From Flammeovirgaceae bacterium UBA2366 (GTDB taxonomy: Bacteria > Bacteroidota > Bacteroidia > Cytophagales > Cyclobacteriaceae), in contig DDTK01000011.1 of the NCBI GenBank assembly GCA_002344065.1, positions 372,001 through 436,000 on the forward strand: a stretch of DNA of 64,000 nucleotides. The letters are read 5' to 3'. Below, in pieces: positions 36,412 through 45,563 of this stretch. Position 1 is the stretch's first letter; the number at the start of each line of letters is the position of its first letter. The notes beneath the pieces are model-generated. The model was given only the letters and a program-made list of their open reading frames with translations. It searched no databases and was not told the origin of the DNA. Position numbers and translations under genes: made by a program.

Positions 36412-37838
36412 CGGTTGGTTTAAGCAGATTAGTTACCCTTTGGTTGATTGGCTGGAGCGCAATAGTCTCTGCTCAAACGTTTTTGGTGCCCCCCTACCTT
36501 CAGCCTGGCAATTCACCGAACCTCTCTAAAGAACAAAAAGTGCTGATCTGGCAAACGGATAGTATACCTGGGAATTTTACAGTTTTGTGTACATCCCTTT
36601 CAACAGCTTCCGCAAAACCGTTGAAAGTAAAAGTAACATCGGATAAACTTCAACTGCTCAATAAAACTACATACCTGTACCGGGCAGAGCTTGCCGGATT
36701 AAAATTTGATGAGACTTATTCATACGAAGTTATACTCAACAACAAATCCCTTTATAAAGGACAATTTGACGCGCGCACAAAAAAAACACAAACCCGTTTT
36801 GCCGTTTTTGGTGATTGTGGAACAGGCTCACTGCAGCAGGCACAGATTGCTTACCAGGTGTATCAGCAAAAACCACAGTTTGTCTTAATCACAGGTGATC
36901 AGGTGTATTCCAACGGACGCGAACTGGAATACCGGCATCGATTTTTTCCCTTTTACACCTCGCCAGATGCCGTACCTGATAAAGGCGCTCCATTAATGAA
37001 TACCGTTCCATTTTATATGATACTTGGCAATCACGATATCTACAGCTCCAACTTCGATAAGTACCCTGATGGCCTGGCATTTTTCTACTACAATGACTTA
37101 CCCCGAAACGCTCCAGTTCCTGCATACGTCATAGAACCTGAGGGGAATCCGGAATTAGTTAAAGCTTTTAAAAAGAATACCAGTCCGCGTTACCCGGGCA
37201 TTTCCAATTATTCATATGACTATGGAAATGTTCATATTACTTGTCTCGATGCAAACACGTATATAAACCCGCTTGACCCCACCTTACTGGAGTGGTTCAG
37301 AAATGATATCAAAAACAGCAAAGCCGACTGGAAAATCGTTTCCTACCACCACCCTGCTTTTAATGGTAGCCCAACGCATTATGATTACCAGATCATGCGC
37401 TTGATTGCACCCATTTGTGAAGAACTTGGTGTCGACCTCGTGCTTACCGGCCATGTCCATAATTATCAACGTACCGTACCCTTAAAATTTTCACCCAAGG
37501 TGGATGAAGTCAATAATCGTTATGTCGTTTCCGATGCCGGAAGTGTAGATGGAAAATTTACCCTGGACACCACATTTGACGGAGTTAACAACACAAGGCC
37601 AAACGGCATCATTTACATTGTAACTGGGGCAGGCGGAGCTGCCTTGTACGATAAAGAAATCAGCGACAATCCGGAATTGTGGAAAAAGGGAACACCCGAA
37701 AACTGGGTACCGTATACCGTTAAACTTATTTCTGATAAGCATTCATTTACGATGATTGAAACGGATGGCAAAAAACTTAACCTTAAGCAACTTGACGTTG
37801 GCGGGAACACCCTCGATCAAATAACCATCACCAAATAA
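36396..37838 (+). CDS. Secreted purple-acid-phosphatase-like metallophosphoesterase
   Basis: 480 residues with a signal peptide ending near VSAQ. An N-terminal FN3-like domain (about 25-130) precedes a calcineurin-like phosphoesterase domain with the five metal motifs: FAVFGDCGTG, LITGDQVYSNG, MILGNHDIYS, VSYHHPAFNG and LTGHVHNYQR. The layout is that of purple acid phosphatases. It should hydrolyse phosphomonoesters in the periplasm or outside. Its start overlaps the CotH-like gene and the next gene begins 7 bases after it. Confidence 0.88.
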   Translation: MQNKVTVGLSRLVTLWLIGWSAIVSAQTFLVPPYLQPGNSPNLSKEQKVLIWQTDSIPGNFTVLCTSLSTASAKPLKVKVTSDKLQLLNKTTYLYRAELAGLKFDETYSYEVILNNKSLYKGQFDARTKKTQTRFAVFGDCGTGSLQQAQIAYQVYQQKPQFVLITGDQVYSNGRELEYRHRFFPFYTSPDAVPDKGAPLMNTVPFYMILGNHDIYSSNFDKYPDGLAFFYYNDLPRNAPVPAYVIEPEGNPELVKAFKKNTSPRYPGISNYSYDYGNVHITCLDANTYINPLDPTLLEWFRNDIKNSKADWKIVSYHHPAFNGSPTHYDYQIMRLIAPICEELGVDLVLTGHVHNYQRTVPLKFSPKVDEVNNRYVVSDAGSVDGKFTLDTTFDGVNNTRPNGIIYIVTGAGGAALYDKEISDNPELWKKGTPENWVPYTVKLISDKHSFTMIETDGKKLNLKQLDVGGNTLDQITITK

Positions 37839-37845
37839 ATTTAAG

Positions 37846-38802
37846 TTGAAGAAACTATTCAAATGGTCAGCCTACGGCATTCTGATCATTTTCATTGGCA
37901 TTTTCCTTTTTCTTGCTTTCAGCTACAAAGCAGATATACCTGTTGAAGCACTGGAAGAAAAATACTTCACTCCGGAATCATCATACCTGGAGATTAACGA
38001 TGTAAAACTTCACCTTAGGAAACGCGGAAAAGGTCCAGCCATTTTTCTCATACATGGAAGTTTTGCCTCGCTGCATACCTGGCAGGATTGGGAAAATGAA
38101 TTGAGCAAATCCTATACTACCATTTCCATGGATTTACCAGGGCACGGACTTACCGGTCCAACAAAAGCAGAAGATTATACAACCGATTATTACGCTAAAC
38201 TGATTTTTGATTTGGCTGATGAATTCAAAATTGACACATTTTACGTAGCAGGCAATTCTATGGGCGGAAATGTAGCCTGGAAGATGGCCCTTCAACAGCC
38301 TGATCGTATAAAGAAACTTATACTGGTTGATGCGGCAGGCTTTTGGAAAATGACATCCGACTCAACCTCAAAAGCAACCAAACGTCCGTTTATCTTTACA
38401 ATTCTTTCAAATGATGCCATTGGAAAAGTATTCAGCAAAATAACACCCTACTTCCTTTTCAAGGGTAATCTTCAGCAAGTGTATGGCGATAAAACAAAAG
38501 TAAAATCAGAAACCATAGACCGATACTATGAATTAATGTTGCGGGAAGGAAATCGTGAAGCAACACTAAAACGCCTGCGTAATTCCGGAACTGATCTTCA
38601 GGATAGTATTCCCTTTATTAAAATCCCAACACTGATTTTATGGGGTGCCAGGGATGCCTGGATTCCGGTTGATCATGCCCATCGGTTTCATCAGGCCATT
38701 GAGCACGCCCGACTTATCATTTTTGATGGCGCAGGACATGTGCCTATGGAAGAAATACCTGACGAATCTGTTGAGGCAGCATTATCATTTCTAAAAGAAT
38801 AA
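37846..38802 (+). CDS. Alpha/beta hydrolase, membrane-anchored
   Basis: 318 residues. One N-terminal hydrophobic helix (GILIIFIGIFLFLAFSY) precedes an alpha/beta-hydrolase fold. The oxyanion motif is IFLIHGSFAS, the nucleophile elbow GNSMGG (Ser in VAGNSMGGNVAW), the acid is in LWGARDAWIP, and the His is in GAGHVPMEE. The start is TTG; no in-frame ATG offers a better choice. Relatives act on esters, epoxides or C-C bonds, and the substrate is open. It is the last gene of the DUF4956/CotH/phosphatase operon. Confidence 0.85.
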   Translation: MKKLFKWSAYGILIIFIGIFLFLAFSYKADIPVEALEEKYFTPESSYLEINDVKLHLRKRGKGPAIFLIHGSFASLHTWQDWENELSKSYTTISMDLPGHGLTGPTKAEDYTTDYYAKLIFDLADEFKIDTFYVAGNSMGGNVAWKMALQQPDRIKKLILVDAAGFWKMTSDSTSKATKRPFIFTILSNDAIGKVFSKITPYFLFKGNLQQVYGDKTKVKSETIDRYYELMLREGNREATLKRLRNSGTDLQDSIPFIKIPTLILWGARDAWIPVDHAHRFHQAIEHARLIIFDGAGHVPMEEIPDESVEAALSFLKE

Positions 38803-38840
38803 TTTGTGATAGGCTCAGTCAACGAAAGGCCAAACTAATT

Positions 38841-40622
38841 TCAAATCTTTATAGTAACATTATAAACACCCCTGGCTTTTGAAGCCGAGCTGCCCTGAAG
38901 CATACCCGCATACTCCAGTTTAAATTTTTTGGCATTCAACGCCAGCAGCGAAGCAAAGTGATCGCTGGCCACAATTCCACCACGGGGTGAAAGGCGGTTC
39001 ATCTCCTGTATCAACGTTATATTTTCACCCTCAACCATTTTCGCATTCTTCTGTCCATCATCCTCCAGGTAAACCGGGCCGGCATGAAGGCTGAGTTTAA
39101 TGGGATGATCACCTTTTGGTTGTTGTCCCATAATCAACTGGACAAAATCCAGGGCACTGGTTTCCGCATCAAAAGAAATAAAGATTGAATCAGGCTGTTG
39201 TTCAAAAGCCTTGTAAGGGATAAGTTCATCCGAGAGTTTTGATTGGACAACTTTATTTACACGTTCTTTTTCCAGTACAGGCAACTGCGACAAATCGGCA
39301 AGCACGAGGTACAATACCGGGCGGGCAATTTTCTTTTCTATTGTTGGAAAACCACTTGAAACGGGTGCTGCCACCGTTACCGGGGCAACAAACTGATCGG
39401 GGTTAACATTAATATACTTATCAGCAAAAGGCCACATCCGCACGGTGTCACGCGTTCCGCCCTCCTTTCTTCGTAAATCGGTATCCGAAAGAACGGTTAA
39501 CAACGTAGGCTCTTGGTGGTACGATGCACTGCGCAAAACAGCGGAGCCAAAAATAATACGACTTTGAAAACTGAAGAGGTCATCAAATCCTCCATACTTT
39601 TCTTCTGTAACATAGGTGACTGGAAATTTATTACTCAGGCGTTCAAACCGCTCAACCCAGTGTTCACCGGCAAACCGAACACTAATGTTTGCAAAATCAT
39701 CCTTGGCAAACGGGAGAAACAATTGCACCTCTCCACCCGCCTCTTCCATGGCTTCAGCAAACAGAATGTCGCCACCGCAGGCCAGCGAACAATAGCCTAT
39801 GCTGGCATTCAATGTTTTGATGGCACCTTTGATGGCTTCCTTAACGTTGCTTTCAATAGACGCAGGAAACCTGGGCACGGTTCGCTCCGGATGATCAATC
39901 ATATGACCTACAAAGGCCACCACAGCGGGCGGACTGAATACCTTTTGAATTTCCTTGGGCACCGGTGCATAATGGTTCAGCAACCAAAGTTGATTGTACA
40001 CACTGGTAACTTTTCCCCAGTCCGTTCCGGCAAGTTGTCTTGCTTTAATAAAAAACTCAACCGACTGTGTTCTGTTCTTGGTGAGCAGGTGTGCCTCACC
40101 CAACGTGGCCAATTCCCAAAAGTCAGTAGACTGCGGATTAAGCAACGCGATTACCTGCGAAGCTATCTCCCTTCCCTGTGCCGCCCTGCCTGCAATGGCC
40201 GACATGGTAGCAGCGTTGATGCCGGGATAAAAATTCTTAGTGGCCTGAAAGTTTTTTAAGTACGTATCGCGGGAGAGAATGGCATACTTTGAATCCTGAT
40301 GTTTTTTGAATAAATCTTTATAGATACCTCCCATGATGCCTGCCGTTTCCGGATCATCGGCATGTTGACGATAGACCGGTTCCAGATGCTCCAGCGCTGA
40401 CTCCGGTGAGCCAGACTTGGAAAGGCTTAAGGCAAGCAATTGGTCTACCCGAACCTGATTTACATCTTGAGAACCTTTCAATTTGGTAGTAAGCTGGCGT
40501 GCTTCCAGGTAGCGACCGGAACTAACTAATTTCTCAAGAAGTTGAATGGATTCAGACACGTGTGTTTCACTTTGTGATAGTAAGTTTTCATTACCTAATT
40601 GCCTCTTGGTCATCACGGGCAT
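38841..40622 (-). CDS. TPR(TRAFs-binding-like) - SLOG-like - cyclase-homology protein
   Basis: 593 residues, no membrane span. Residues 20-225 are TPR-like helices resembling the MAP3K TRAFs-binding/DUF4071 region. Residues about 233-400 look like a SLOG nucleotide-sensing Rossmannoid: VVAFVGHMID, then GYCSLACGGDILFAEAMEEA with the typical GGD, then LFLPFAKDDF. Residues about 435-593 resemble a class III nucleotidyl cyclase domain: LYLVLADLSQL (first metal Asp), PDSIFISFD (second Asp), LSLHAGPV and GENITLIQEMNRLSPRGGIVAS. The substrate-specifying Lys/Asp and the transition-state Arg are not obvious, so it may be a sensor rather than an enzyme. Last gene of the STAND operon, 82 bases after the membrane gene. 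Confidence 0.65.
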   Translation of the reverse strand: MPVMTKRQLGNENLLSQSETHVSESIQLLEKLVSSGRYLEARQLTTKLKGSQDVNQVRVDQLLALSLSKSGSPESALEHLEPVYRQHADDPETAGIMGGIYKDLFKKHQDSKYAILSRDTYLKNFQATKNFYPGINAATMSAIAGRAAQGREIASQVIALLNPQSTDFWELATLGEAHLLTKNRTQSVEFFIKARQLAGTDWGKVTSVYNQLWLLNHYAPVPKEIQKVFSPPAVVAFVGHMIDHPERTVPRFPASIESNVKEAIKGAIKTLNASIGYCSLACGGDILFAEAMEEAGGEVQLFLPFAKDDFANISVRFAGEHWVERFERLSNKFPVTYVTEEKYGGFDDLFSFQSRIIFGSAVLRSASYHQEPTLLTVLSDTDLRRKEGGTRDTVRMWPFADKYINVNPDQFVAPVTVAAPVSSGFPTIEKKIARPVLYLVLADLSQLPVLEKERVNKVVQSKLSDELIPYKAFEQQPDSIFISFDAETSALDFVQLIMGQQPKGDHPIKLSLHAGPVYLEDDGQKNAKMVEGENITLIQEMNRLSPRGGIVASDHFASLLALNAKKFKLEYAGMLQGSSASKARGVYNVTIKI

Positions 40623-40633
40623 TGACCCGCGAT

Positions 40634-40684
40634 CCTAACACAATTGCCGAGATGCCGGCTCGTGGGCCAGCATGACAATTAGGT
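40634..40684. repeat. Hairpin-forming palindrome inside the STAND operon
   Basis: Outer arms CCTAA/AATTG (40634-40646) face CAATTAGG (40676-40683). The inner core GATGCCGGC ... GGCCAGCATGAC (40651-40675) is an imperfect hairpin. The GAGATGC ... GCATGACA arrangement resembles another widespread intergenic palindrome of Bacteroidota, different from that at 8796. It lies in the 82-base gap before the SLOG/cyclase gene and could cause partial termination or mRNA processing. Confidence 0.55.
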
Positions 40685-40704
40685 GTATCAACGTACTATC
40701 AGTT

Positions 40705-41511
40705 TCACTTTTTATCAGAACTTACATGGCGCTCAATAAACTTATCGTACATCTCTTTAAACTCCTCGTACTTATACTTACCATTAACCGGTTTCTCCTC
40801 CCCTGATTCAGCCTGATTAACCAGTTCAAAATACTTCTGCGGAAACTCATCGGAATACATTTTAGGAATAAAATCAATTTTGGTTAACCCCATATAAGCA
40901 GTGAATAGGAGAAATAGTGCGCTAAGCACGATAGACCGATCGCGAACACGCGAAACGTAAGTAAATGCCGATAACTTTTCTCCATCAACCAACATTTCCC
41001 GTTTTAGCCATCCCATAATCAAAAACGACAGCAGTAACAATAATCCTGTACCACCTAATGGCTCAGCCAGTGTGGGCATAAAGGGGACGAACGTCATGGA
41101 AGCGACATAGCACAGTATGCTGCCATGTAGCATCACCAAAAGAATAGCCAGTGTACGATTTTTTGAATGCAGATTTTGCCACGTACGAAACAACCTTAAC
41201 GAAAACGCTGCTAAAAGAATTAAGCCAGCCAGGCCAAACACTGCTTCCACAAGCGGGAAGCGTATATAGAATACACGCATGGAAAGAATAATCGCTATAA
41301 CGGTTAAGCCAAGTAATTCAGCAACAGTAATGACATCTGTTTTGTGCTTTGACCTTAGCTCACTAATTAACTGAATCAGAAATAATAGACCAAAAACGAA
41401 AGCTGCACCTCCCAGAATTTTAATGCCATAATCATTCTGCGCCATGGAAGCAAAGGCACCGAATATTAGGAGTACAAAAAGCAGGTAGTAATATGGATTA
41501 TAACGACTCAT
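40705..41511 (-). CDS. Seven-helix membrane protein of the STAND operon
   Basis: 268 residues. About seven hydrophobic helices span residues 7-215 (YYLLFVLLIFGAFASMA; GGAAFVFGLLFLIQLIS; ELLGLTVIAIILSMRVFY; and four more). A charged cytoplasmic tail follows (about 218-268) with KYKYEEFKEMYDKFIERH. No enzymatic motif or transporter signature is recognised. The start overlaps the stop of the upstream STAND gene by 4 bases (ATGA-type), which implies translational coupling. It might anchor or gate the complex; the function is unknown. Confidence 0.7.
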   Translation of the reverse strand: MSRYNPYYYLLFVLLIFGAFASMAQNDYGIKILGGAAFVFGLLFLIQLISELRSKHKTDVITVAELLGLTVIAIILSMRVFYIRFPLVEAVFGLAGLILLAAFSLRLFRTWQNLHSKNRTLAILLVMLHGSILCYVASMTFVPFMPTLAEPLGGTGLLLLLSFLIMGWLKREMLVDGEKLSAFTYVSRVRDRSIVLSALFLLFTAYMGLTKIDFIPKMYSDEFPQKYFELVNQAESGEEKPVNGKYKYEEFKEMYDKFIERHVSSDKK

Positions 41512-44500
41512 AACACACTCAGAAAATCAATGTAATACCAACCCCAATCCAGAAAGCGATCCATAGCAGCCCATTGTTGATTATTCGAAAGGGCATCCTG
41601 CTTCTTGCAGGCTTCAAAAAGAATCTGGGTACGACATTCCAGATCCTGGTTTTCGGTAAGCGTATTGGGTATAGACATGCGTGCTCGATAAAAATTACCC
41701 TCATACGCCACTCCAATAACCCGGGTAAAGATGGCATCGAACTTTCTGTTTTCAGGAATCTCGCGCAAAATTTCAATAGCTTTATTATCAATCGCACTGC
41801 TGCCGATTCGGGATAATAATAAAATCAGATTGTACCGACTATCCATGGCGAAAGAAATTGTTGTAAAGTCTACGCGGGAAGCATTTGAAAAAGCTGAATC
41901 AAGATAAATAAATGTTTCGGGGGCTTTGGTCTGCTGAAATATTTTTTCAGCCATAAACAAATACACATAAACTCTTTCTTCCTTATTCTGCAATTGCTCA
42001 GCTACCCGAATAGCCTCCTGACTGTTTCCAGCCAAGGCCAGGTTAATGGCCATATCTTTGAGCAGGTTAAGAAAAAATATCTTTTCAATATACTCGTACC
42101 GGTTAGATGACCGCTCGATGGAGTTAAAGTCGATCTGACTGTAAAATTCAAGAGCTTCCTGATTGGAATTTCGTGTAAATGCCCGATTTGCAAGAATGAG
42201 GAGTATTAAATTTTTATCAAACGCCTTTCCTTTAGGGTGCTGTTCAACAAATTCAAGCACGTTTTGTAACACGTCATCTGAAAGTTCATAATCATTATCT
42301 ATTGTCAATGGAGGAGGAAACGGCCTTACGAGGAAGGCACGAGCTATCCAGGCATGAATCAATTCCAGATCTTCAACCGAAGTAAAATGCTGGGCAAGTC
42401 TATCGGTTTTCTTCAGCCAGTTGAAGAAATAATCAGAATGATAGGTAGCACTGAACCACCCATCGCGGTAATCGGGATAAACAAACTGTTCTTGTCGGGT
42501 AACTTCAGTAGTGCGTACACCATCACTAAAATAGGGTAGCGTTGTTGATACTTTTGCTTGCAGGTGCTGTGGGCTAACGTTCTGATAATGATCCCACGCC
42601 TCTTCTAACCATTGGTCAAGCAACTTTTCATCCACCGGTAATTTACGATCATACCAATATTTATGACGGTATAAGGCTTTTCGTTTTGCATTAAAGGCCA
42701 ATTGAAATTCCCGCTCATTGGATTCCTTAATATCACGAATTACTTTTTCGTAGTCCTCCATAATTTGATCAAACACTTGTCGATCAAGAAAATACAAATT
42801 AGGATACAAGTATCCCCTATAGGATCGAAATGCATTTTTTTCAATATTGGCCTCAGCATAAAGCGGACTGATATATCCTCCTCGTAAAATAACATTCCGA
42901 TATACCGTCAACCGTGGATTATCAACAGTGTTTTTTTCAATCCAGGTAAGGAGTCTGTCGGCTTTCGGCCGATGACCATATTGGTAGAGATAGCCTAAAA
43001 TATTTTGATGATTATTAAACAAACGGCCCAACTCAAAATAATTGCGTTGTCCCTGTTCAAGCAATGTGTTAAAGCACATCTCAACTTTTTCAAGGTCACC
43101 CAATGCTGCATGCAGAGAAGCCAATGTATGGTAGCCGCTATTGAAATCGCTGGGGGACCTGCCATTTGGTTCAAAACTTCCCTTGGGATAATAGATATCA
43201 AAGGCCGCCTTTGCCTGGCTGTTACTAAAGGGTGAAATAGCTTTGGTTACTTCATCTATTTTTTCAGGTGACGTACTACCTAAAGCCAGCCAATACTGAA
43301 TAGCAACATTGAGTTCAAATGGAATAGCCGGTTTATACATGGATGGATCTTTGTAAAACCTTAATACCAGTTCACGGTTTGCCTCTAATGCATCTTTTAT
43401 AATTTTTGGTTTAAAGTCATCCGGGTTATAATACAAGTCACGAGCCAGGATAATAATAAAGTTATTCCTATCGGAAAGCACTGCTTCCGGCTCAGCCGAT
43501 TGATTTAAATTCTTTGAATCTTCATTGATGATTGTAAGAAGATTCGTTTTCAATTCCCCTTCTAATCGCTTATCGATATACACGAGGATACGATATACAT
43601 CAATGGCCAGTTTAAAACGGGTTTTTACATCCAATGACTTCAGGTAAGGTAATAATGAGCCGGGTTGGTAACGCTCCTCCGTTAGCAAATGAAAGGATTT
43701 AGATTGAACACCAACCTCTTCACTTTTCATCAGCTCAAAGGCTTCTGCGCGAACACGCTCAATTACCCGCTCATTCTTTTTTTGTTCTGCATCATACCAA
43801 TAAAATCCACTGAGCACCAGCATAATAATTATGGCTAATACGGTGGCGATACGTTGCGGACCATACTTCATAAATGCGCGCGTAACGATCACCTTCCTTG
43901 CGCTTTGCTTCAGGAAAGATTGAATATCACTAAGCGTTTGTGCCGCCTCAATTGTAGCTTCATGTTTATTGTTCTGAATATTGGAGTACCGCCTCAGCCA
44001 AGCCACGTTGGGCTTGCACGTACTGTACCATTTCTCAAAATAGGTCAACGGTCCTATAGGTAACAGAAATCCATTACTCTTTCCGCTTTCTTTCCATCGG
44101 TCAAGTTGCTTTCTAAAATCCAGGTAGGTGGAATAAAAATCAAATTCGCGCGCAGCCCAGGTATTCAGTTTACTCCAATTCCGAATAAGGCTTTCATGTG
44201 TTATATCCAGCACCGTTTCAGGAGTTAACCGATGAGATGATGGATCTTCTGTAATGAAGGGGCGAATAAAGGAGTTTCCTTCCTCGCGGAAAATATTGAT
44301 TACATCTCCAATAACAGTTGCGCTAAATTCGGGTGTGTTAACGATCTCCGTAATTTCACCAAGGGTCATCCGGTTACGAACGGCCCGGCTGTTATCAATT
44401 TTGGTCAAGCAGCAAAAGGTATTTACAATAATCCGCTTGGCATCATGTTGACTTAACGATCGTCCGGGATGCTTCTGGTTATAGTACTCCCAGGCATTTT

Positions 44501-45563
44501 CATATAAGGTGCTGGCATGAATTTCAATTACTTTATTCAGTCCTGTCTCTTGGTAAAATTTTTTCTGACTTTCTGGTAAGCGTATAAACCATTCATCAAA
44601 CCTTACTAATGAATCATCTGGCAATTCATTGGGCGGCATACCTCCCACCATGGCATAATGTATCAGGTCCATCTCCTCCCTTCCACTATCGGCAGCTCGC
44701 CACACCTGGCTCAATGCATGTTGAAGTATTGGCAACTGATCTACTCCCTCCGCAATATCATAAACCAATCGCTCGATCAGTCGTTGCGATATGCGGTTGC
44801 CACTTAAAATGGCGGGCTCTTCAATAACCTGCTTCAGGTCTTTGCGCTTAAGACGCGGTACAAAGAATTGTGAGAAGCCGATGTACTCAGGTAATCCGCG
44901 GAAGGCAGAACACTGCCCGATGTAATCCGACCGCATAGTACATACAATGTACACCGGTAGGTTGCGCTTAATGGCAATTCGTGCCGATTCCAGAACAAGA
45001 TTTACCACTATCTGGGAATCCTGTGAAGGAATTTCATTATGATAGTTCTCAGGATTCGTAAAAAATTCTTCGAACTGATCAACAATTACCAAAAAATTGG
45101 CAGCCTTGCGTTTTTTATCGCGCTTTTCTGAGTCCGAGAGGTTGTTCCATGCAGTGTCCTCTTCATCCGTATAAAACTCAGAGTTTGTATACAGATCAAT
45201 AAGCGATGAAAACCCACGCCTTAATTCCGTTTCAATGGTAGTAGTATTTCGGTTGAATTTATCCGACAGCGCTACGGCCATATTTTTCACCGGACTCCGT
45301 TCGGGCCTGAAATCTGCCACCACCCAGTTGGTATAACGAGCTTTGAAAAAACCCGCTCGCGCGTTCGGAATCAACCCGGCATAAATCAACGATGATTTAC
45401 CTTCACCCGAAGCACCGGTAACCATCAGAAACTTATTTTGCTCCAGCAATGACGTTATCTGGTCAACCTGGTAATCGCGACCTTTAAAATAAAGGCTCTC
45501 CTCTTCGGTAAAAGACCGAAGACCGGTATAAGGGCAAATATGGGTCAACTCAGATGTTTTCAT
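41508..45563 (-). CDS. Membrane-anchored nSTAND ATPase B
   Basis: 1351 residues from MKTSELTH. The N-terminal motif CPYTGLRSFTEEESLYFKGR opens a novel-STAND (nSTAND1-type) NTPase. It has Walker A TGASGEGKSSLIYAG (about 48-60), Walker B FLVIVDQFEEFFT (about 155), MRSDYIGQCSAFRGLPEYIGFSQ, and the winged-helix end DITHESLIRNWSKL. A single membrane helix lies near residue 572-592. The remaining ~750 residues are helical and TPR-like, probably ligand-sensing. No effector domain is fused at the N-terminus, unlike typical STAND defence proteins. It overlaps the upstream paralogue's end by 14 bases and is co-transcribed. The start is chosen to match paralogue A. Confidence 0.85.
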   Translation of the reverse strand: MKTSELTHICPYTGLRSFTEEESLYFKGRDYQVDQITSLLEQNKFLMVTGASGEGKSSLIYAGLIPNARAGFFKARYTNWVVADFRPERSPVKNMAVALSDKFNRNTTTIETELRRGFSSLIDLYTNSEFYTDEEDTAWNNLSDSEKRDKKRKAANFLVIVDQFEEFFTNPENYHNEIPSQDSQIVVNLVLESARIAIKRNLPVYIVCTMRSDYIGQCSAFRGLPEYIGFSQFFVPRLKRKDLKQVIEEPAILSGNRISQRLIERLVYDIAEGVDQLPILQHALSQVWRAADSGREEMDLIHYAMVGGMPPNELPDDSLVRFDEWFIRLPESQKKFYQETGLNKVIEIHASTLYENAWEYYNQKHPGRSLSQHDAKRIIVNTFCCLTKIDNSRAVRNRMTLGEITEIVNTPEFSATVIGDVINIFREEGNSFIRPFITEDPSSHRLTPETVLDITHESLIRNWSKLNTWAAREFDFYSTYLDFRKQLDRWKESGKSNGFLLPIGPLTYFEKWYSTCKPNVAWLRRYSNIQNNKHEATIEAAQTLSDIQSFLKQSARKVIVTRAFMKYGPQRIATVLAIIIMLVLSGFYWYDAEQKKNERVIERVRAEAFELMKSEEVGVQSKSFHLLTEERYQPGSLLPYLKSLDVKTRFKLAIDVYRILVYIDKRLEGELKTNLLTIINEDSKNLNQSAEPEAVLSDRNNFIIILARDLYYNPDDFKPKIIKDALEANRELVLRFYKDPSMYKPAIPFELNVAIQYWLALGSTSPEKIDEVTKAISPFSNSQAKAAFDIYYPKGSFEPNGRSPSDFNSGYHTLASLHAALGDLEKVEMCFNTLLEQGQRNYFELGRLFNNHQNILGYLYQYGHRPKADRLLTWIEKNTVDNPRLTVYRNVILRGGYISPLYAEANIEKNAFRSYRGYLYPNLYFLDRQVFDQIMEDYEKVIRDIKESNEREFQLAFNAKRKALYRHKYWYDRKLPVDEKLLDQWLEEAWDHYQNVSPQHLQAKVSTTLPYFSDGVRTTEVTRQEQFVYPDYRDGWFSATYHSDYFFNWLKKTDRLAQHFTSVEDLELIHAWIARAFLVRPFPPPLTIDNDYELSDDVLQNVLEFVEQHPKGKAFDKNLILLILANRAFTRNSNQEALEFYSQIDFNSIERSSNRYEYIEKIFFLNLLKDMAINLALAGNSQEAIRVAEQLQNKEERVYVYLFMAEKIFQQTKAPETFIYLDSAFSNASRVDFTTISFAMDSRYNLILLLSRIGSSAIDNKAIEILREIPENRKFDAIFTRVIGVAYEGNFYRARMSIPNTLTENQDLECRTQILFEACKKQDALSNNQQWAAMDRFLDWGWYYIDFLSVL

